From positions 1-62,907 of the forward strand of contig JAUYRJ010000040.1 in the NCBI GenBank assembly GCA_030696845.1: a stretch of DNA of 62,907 nt, written 5' to 3'. Positions 58,924-62,907 of this stretch are shown one piece after another; position 1 is the stretch's first letter, and the number at the start of each line of letters is the position of its first letter. A program made the translations under genes and the position numbers. Origin of the DNA: Polynucleobacter sp. (GTDB taxonomy: Bacteria > Pseudomonadota > Gammaproteobacteria > Burkholderiales > Burkholderiaceae). Below the pieces are notes generated by a model. The model made no database searches. It was not told the origin of the DNA and was given only the letters and a program-made list of their open reading frames with translations.

Positions 58924-61626
58924 ATGGCCGCAGTTCCAGATCAGATACTAGGTAAAGCACAAACCGATGCAATGGATATTGATCCAGCAGAAACGCAAGA
59001 GTGGTTACAAGCGTTGGATGGCGTGATTCGAGCAGAAGGTCCTGAGCGTGCTGCGTACCTAATAGATCAGCAGATTTCGCACGCGCGGGTCAATGGCGTC
59101 GATCAGCCGTTTCATGCCGAGACGCCCTATATCAATACGATCCCAGTAGAACTGCAGGCACGTCTGCCTGGCGATCAAAATATCGAGCATCGGATACGCT
59201 CCTACACGCGTTGGAATGCGATGGCGATGGTCTTGCGTGCAAATAAAGATACTAATGTGGGCGGCCATATTTCTTCTTTTCAGTCGGCAGCCACCTTATA
59301 CGACGTGGGCTTTAACCATTTTTGGCATGCGCCCAGTCCAGAACACGGCGGAGACCTGATTTTTGTTCAAGGCCATTCGGCGCCGGGTGTGTATGCACGA
59401 GCTTACATGTTGGGGCGCTTGGATGAAAGTCAATTAGACCTGTTTCGTCAGGAGGTCGGCGGTAAGGGTATCTCTAGCTATCCGCACCCTTGGCTAATGC
59501 CGGATTTTTGGCAGTTCCCCACCGTGTCGATGGGTCTTGGACCCATCATGGCGATCTACCAAGCGCGCTTTATGCGCTACATGGAAGATCGGGGTTTTAT
59601 TAATGCCGGCAATAGAAAAGTTTGGGCTTTCTTAGGCGATGGTGAAACCGATGAGCCAGAATCCCTTGGTGCGATTGGCATGGCTGGTCGTGAAAAATTA
59701 GATAACCTAATATTTGTCGTGAACTGTAATTTGCAGCGACTTGATGGACCAGTGCGCGGTAATGGCAAGATTATTCAAGAGCTTGAAGCAGAGTTCCGCG
59801 GTGCGGGCTGGAATGTCATTAAAGTGGTGTGGGGCGGTCATTGGGACGCTCTCTTTGCGCGAGACAAAAAAGGTATCTTGATGCAACGCTTGGGCGAGAT
59901 TGTTGATGGCCAATATCAAACCATGAAGGCCAAGAACGGGGCATATGTTCGTGAGATCGTATTCAATACACCCGAACTCAAAGCGCTGGTTGCGGACTGG
60001 AGTGATGAGGATATTTGGAACCTCAATCGTGGCGGACACGATCCTCATAAAGTCTATGCCGCCTTTCAGTCGGCGGTGACCCATCAGAATCAACCTACCG
60101 TGATCTTAGCTCACACCATTAAAGGCTACGGTATGGGCGGCTCGGGTGAGGCGATGAATATCGCGCACCAAGCTAAAAAAATGAGCCCGGATGATGTGCG
60201 TCGATTCCGGGATCGCTTTGAAATTCCGGTGAAGGATGAGCAGCTTGACGACATCCCATTTGTGAAATTCCCTGAAGGTAGTCCGGAGCTTGAGTACATG
60301 CGAGCACGTCGACAAGAGCTGGGTGGATATTTGCCGCAGCGTCGGATGAAGGCCGAGAGCTTGCCGGTTCCAGGCTTGGATGCATTTAACGCGCTGCTTG
60401 AGGCAACTACAGATGGTCGAGAGATCTCTACCACTATGGCATTTGTACGCTTGCTGAATATTGTGATTCGAGACAAAACCTTGGGTAAGCGCGTTGTGCC
60501 AATCGTGCCCGATGAGTCGCGCACATTTGGTATGGAGGGCATGTTCCGTCAACTGGGTATTTGGAATCAACTCGGTCAGCTCTATACGCCAGAAGACCAG
60601 GATCAGCTGATGTTCTACCGCGAAGATAAGCAGGGACAGATTCTTCAGGAAGGCATCAATGAAGCCGGTGGCATGTGCGATTGGATTGCGGCTGCTACTG
60701 CGTACTCGACGCATGGAGTACCCATGCTGCCCTTCTATATTTTCTATTCGATGTTTGGTTTCCAGCGGATTGGCGATTTAGCCTGGGCTGCCGGCGATAT
60801 GCGTAGCCGCGGTTTCTTGCTAGGCGGTACTGCGGGCAGAACCACTTTAAATGGTGAAGGTTTGCAGCATGAAGATGGTCATAGCCATGTTTGGAGCGCA
60901 TCCATTCCGAATTGCGTCAGCTACGACCCTACATTTGCATTTGAATTGGCTGTGGTGATTCAAGATGGCATGCGTCGCATGCTTGATGCGCAAGACGATG
61001 TGTATTACTACATCACGCTGATGAACGAAAACTACGCTCATCCCGCAATGCCTAAAGGTGCTGAGCAAGACATTATTAAGGGGATGTATAAATTACGCTC
61101 AGTTGGTGATGCAAGCGCGAAGCTGCGTGTTCAGCTTCTCGGTTCGGGCACCATCTTCCGTGAGGTGATCGCAGCAGCCGAGATGTTGCATGCCGACTGG
61201 GGCATTGCATCGGATCTGTGGGGCTGCCCAAGCTTTACCGAGCTTGGCCGTGATTGGAATATCGTGCACCGCGAGAATTTATTAAACCCAACCGCTCAAC
61301 CAAAGTTATCCCATGTCGAGACGTGTTTAAAGGACACTAGTGGACCTGTGATTGCGGCAACCGATTATGTCCGCACGTTTGCTGATCAGATTCGTCCAGC
61401 GATTCAACATTTAGGTCGTCGTTACGAGGTATTGGGTACGGATGGCTTTGGTCGTTCGGATACCCGTGAAAACTTACGCGACTTCTTCGAGGTGGACTGC
61501 CGTTGGGTTGTATTGACGGCATTGAGGTCATTAGCGGATGAGGGAAAAATAGATCGCCAGAAGATTGCTGATGCAATTAAAAAATATGGGATTGATATTC
61601 AAAAACCCAATCCGATGATTTCTTAA
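58924..61626 (+). CDS. aceE: pyruvate dehydrogenase (acetyl-transferring), homodimeric E1
   Basis: Thiamine-diphosphate E1 of the pyruvate dehydrogenase complex. NVGGHISSFQSAATLYDVGFNHFW and the ThDP motif GDGETDEPESLGAIGMAGREKLDNLIFVVNCN are diagnostic of the large homodimeric type. Length 900 (E. coli 887). A GGAG site precedes the ATG. aceF follows after 24 bases. The minus-strand kinase/regulator pair diverges upstream. Confidence 0.97.
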   Translation: MAAVPDQILGKAQTDAMDIDPAETQEWLQALDGVIRAEGPERAAYLIDQQISHARVNGVDQPFHAETPYINTIPVELQARLPGDQNIEHRIRSYTRWNAMAMVLRANKDTNVGGHISSFQSAATLYDVGFNHFWHAPSPEHGGDLIFVQGHSAPGVYARAYMLGRLDESQLDLFRQEVGGKGISSYPHPWLMPDFWQFPTVSMGLGPIMAIYQARFMRYMEDRGFINAGNRKVWAFLGDGETDEPESLGAIGMAGREKLDNLIFVVNCNLQRLDGPVRGNGKIIQELEAEFRGAGWNVIKVVWGGHWDALFARDKKGILMQRLGEIVDGQYQTMKAKNGAYVREIVFNTPELKALVADWSDEDIWNLNRGGHDPHKVYAAFQSAVTHQNQPTVILAHTIKGYGMGGSGEAMNIAHQAKKMSPDDVRRFRDRFEIPVKDEQLDDIPFVKFPEGSPELEYMRARRQELGGYLPQRRMKAESLPVPGLDAFNALLEATTDGREISTTMAFVRLLNIVIRDKTLGKRVVPIVPDESRTFGMEGMFRQLGIWNQLGQLYTPEDQDQLMFYREDKQGQILQEGINEAGGMCDWIAAATAYSTHGVPMLPFYIFYSMFGFQRIGDLAWAAGDMRSRGFLLGGTAGRTTLNGEGLQHEDGHSHVWSASIPNCVSYDPTFAFELAVVIQDGMRRMLDAQDDVYYYITLMNENYAHPAMPKGAEQDIIKGMYKLRSVGDASAKLRVQLLGSGTIFREVIAAAEMLHADWGIASDLWGCPSFTELGRDWNIVHRENLLNPTAQPKLSHVETCLKDTSGPVIAATDYVRTFADQIRPAIQHLGRRYEVLGTDGFGRSDTRENLRDFFEVDCRWVVLTALRSLADEGKIDRQKIADAIKKYGIDIQKPNPMIS

Positions 61627-61650
61627 TCAGAACTACATAAAGCCCAGACT

Positions 61651-62907
61651 ATGAGCCAATTAATTGAAATACACGTCCCGGATATCGGGGATTACAGCGA
61701 TGTGCCCGTGATTGAGGTGTTAGTCAAGGTCGGGGATGTTATCGAAAAAGAGCAGTCGGTTGTGACTTTGGAGTCTGATAAAGCAACGATGGATGTGCCT
61801 TCGTCGCACGCCGGAATTGTCAAGGAAGTCAAAGTCAAAGTGGGAGACTTGATTTCGGAAGGCGCTACTGTGTTGCTGATAGAGGGGCTAGATGATGCAG
61901 TTACTCCTGCTACTACCCCCAAGGCGCCCCCCGCCGTAGTTGCGACAGCTCCGGTAGTGGTGCCTACGCCAGTAAAAACATTCCCCATTCCAATGGCTCC
62001 TGCTCCACTCCAGACCGTTGCCGCGGTTCCTAATGATGAGATGATGAGTCATGCCAGTCCATCGGTGCGCAAATTCGCGCGCGAACTCGGCGTTACGATT
62101 AATCAGGTCAAGGGATCTGGTCCAAAGGGCCGCATTACACAAGATGATGTGCAGGCATTTGTTAAGGGTGTGATGAGTGGCTCGACCTCTTCGGCATCTG
62201 GTGCCGCAGCAGGCAGTCTCGGCGGATTGACCTTATTGCCATGGCCTACCGTTGACTTTACCAAGTTTGGTGAAGTTGAGCGTCAACCGTTATCACGCAT
62301 TAAAAAATTATCTGCTGCTAATTTAGCGCGGAATTGGGTCATGATTCCGGCGGTAACCTATCATGAGGACGCGGATATTACCGACCTAGAAGCATTTCGC
62401 GTTTCTACGAACAAAGAAAATGAAAAGCAGGGCCTCAAAATCACCATGCTTGCCTTTATGATCAAGGCTGCTGTCAACGCTCTCAAAAAATACCCGGAGT
62501 TCAACAGCTCCTTAGACGGCGATGACTTGGTGCTCAAAAAATATTTTCACATAGCCTTTGCCGCTGATACCCCAAATGGATTGGTTGTTCCGGTGATTCG
62601 GAATGCCGATCAAAAAGGCATCTACGAAATCGCTAAAGAAACGGGCGAACTAGCAGCCTTGGCGAGAGAGGGCAAACTCAAGCCGGAGCAAATGCAAGGC
62701 GCTAGTTTTACGATTTCATCACTGGGCGGTATTGGTGGCACCTACTTTGCGCCGATCATTAATGCGCCAGAGGTTGCTATTTTGGGTGTGAGTAAGGCTG
62801 TCATGAAACCAGTTTGGGATGGTAAGCAGTTTGTGCCCCGCTTGATTTGTCCATTATCGTTGACTGCCGATCACCGCGTGATTGACGGTGCATCAGCAAC
62901 TCGTTTT
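61651..62907 (+). CDS. aceF: dihydrolipoyllysine-residue acetyltransferase (E2), partial
   Basis: E2 core of pyruvate dehydrogenase, cut by the window end after 419 codons with no stop. A single lipoyl domain is at the N-terminus (lipoyl Lys44 in ESDKATMD); E. coli has three. An Ala/Pro/Val linker leads to an E3-binding domain (ASPSVRKFARELGVTINQVKGSG) near residues 130-165, then the catalytic domain ending with the HxxxDG motif (DHRVIDGA). Nearly the whole protein is present. Confidence 0.96.
   Translation, partial: MSQLIEIHVPDIGDYSDVPVIEVLVKVGDVIEKEQSVVTLESDKATMDVPSSHAGIVKEVKVKVGDLISEGATVLLIEGLDDAVTPATTPKAPPAVVATAPVVVPTPVKTFPIPMAPAPLQTVAAVPNDEMMSHASPSVRKFARELGVTINQVKGSGPKGRITQDDVQAFVKGVMSGSTSSASGAAAGSLGGLTLLPWPTVDFTKFGEVERQPLSRIKKLSAANLARNWVMIPAVTYHEDADITDLEAFRVSTNKENEKQGLKITMLAFMIKAAVNALKKYPEFNSSLDGDDLVLKKYFHIAFAADTPNGLVVPVIRNADQKGIYEIAKETGELAALAREGKLKPEQMQGASFTISSLGGIGGTYFAPIINAPEVAILGVSKAVMKPVWDGKQFVPRLICPLSLTADHRVIDGASATRF

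Overview
The window is a gene-dense bacterial chromosome segment with mostly single-copy housekeeping genes. The gene order (ffs/dnaX-ybaB-recR; surE-pcm-nlpD; ndk-rlmN-ispG-hisS-yfgM-bamB-der-hfq-hflXKC-hisZ-purA-rnr-rlmB; glnA-ntrBC; a PAS kinase/regulator pair next to aceE-aceF) and the protein sequences point to a betaproteobacterium of the order Burkholderiales. Compact spacing and reduced clusters make a Polynucleobacter-like freshwater organism my best guess. That genus-level call is inference. I see no transposase, integrase, phage gene, CRISPR array or toxin-antitoxin pair, and no intergenic stretch longer than 300 bases.

Layout. 1-3.5 kb: small accessory genes (DUF2076 protein, VOC protein, two small secreted-looking products on the minus strand, an FAD/NAD(P) protein). 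3.6-6.4 kb: SRP RNA gene (minus) head-to-head with dnaX-ybaB-recR. 6.5-12.4 kb: a complete tripartite RND efflux operon. 12.4-17 kb: surE-pcm-nlpD-like-exonuclease-rlmD, ending at a bidirectional terminator shared with a BI-1 family membrane gene. 17.9-31.9 kb: a long co-directional series from ndk to purA, covering nucleotide metabolism, rRNA/tRNA modification, isoprenoids, tRNA charging, outer-membrane assembly, ribosome GTPases, Hfq and the HflKC protease regulator. 32-35.2 kb: tRNA-Leu(CAG) on the minus strand, then rnr-rlmB. 35.2-38.8 kb: tal, rpiA, yggX and argA. 38.8-47.3 kb: hrpA, then a beta-propeller protein, a polysaccharide deacetylase-like protein, a sterol desaturase-family enzyme, an EI24 membrane protein and a CinA N-terminal-like protein. 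47.3-52.4 kb: the nitrogen control locus glnA-ntrB-ntrC and xth. 52.4-58.7 kb (minus): sensor kinase, response regulator, folD and prlC. 58.9 kb to the end: aceE and the start of aceF, which runs off the window.

The most interesting part is the nitrogen locus. NtrC carries GAVPGA in place of the sigma-54-contacting GAFTGA loop. The glnA upstream region holds two GCAC-N7-GTGC (NtrC-type) dyads 42 bp apart with a 12-bp palindrome midway between them, and only a poor sigma-54 promoter match. A textbook UUCG-loop terminator hairpin lies inside the first codons of the ntrB frame. Together these suggest a glnA/ntrBC circuit rewired away from sigma-54 and using coding-sequence attenuation. Other regulatory structures worth attention are an intrinsic-terminator-like leader before ndk, two dyads in the kinase-aceE divergent region, and a dyad over the -10 element of the efflux operon. 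I did not find a convincing wholly new multi-gene system.
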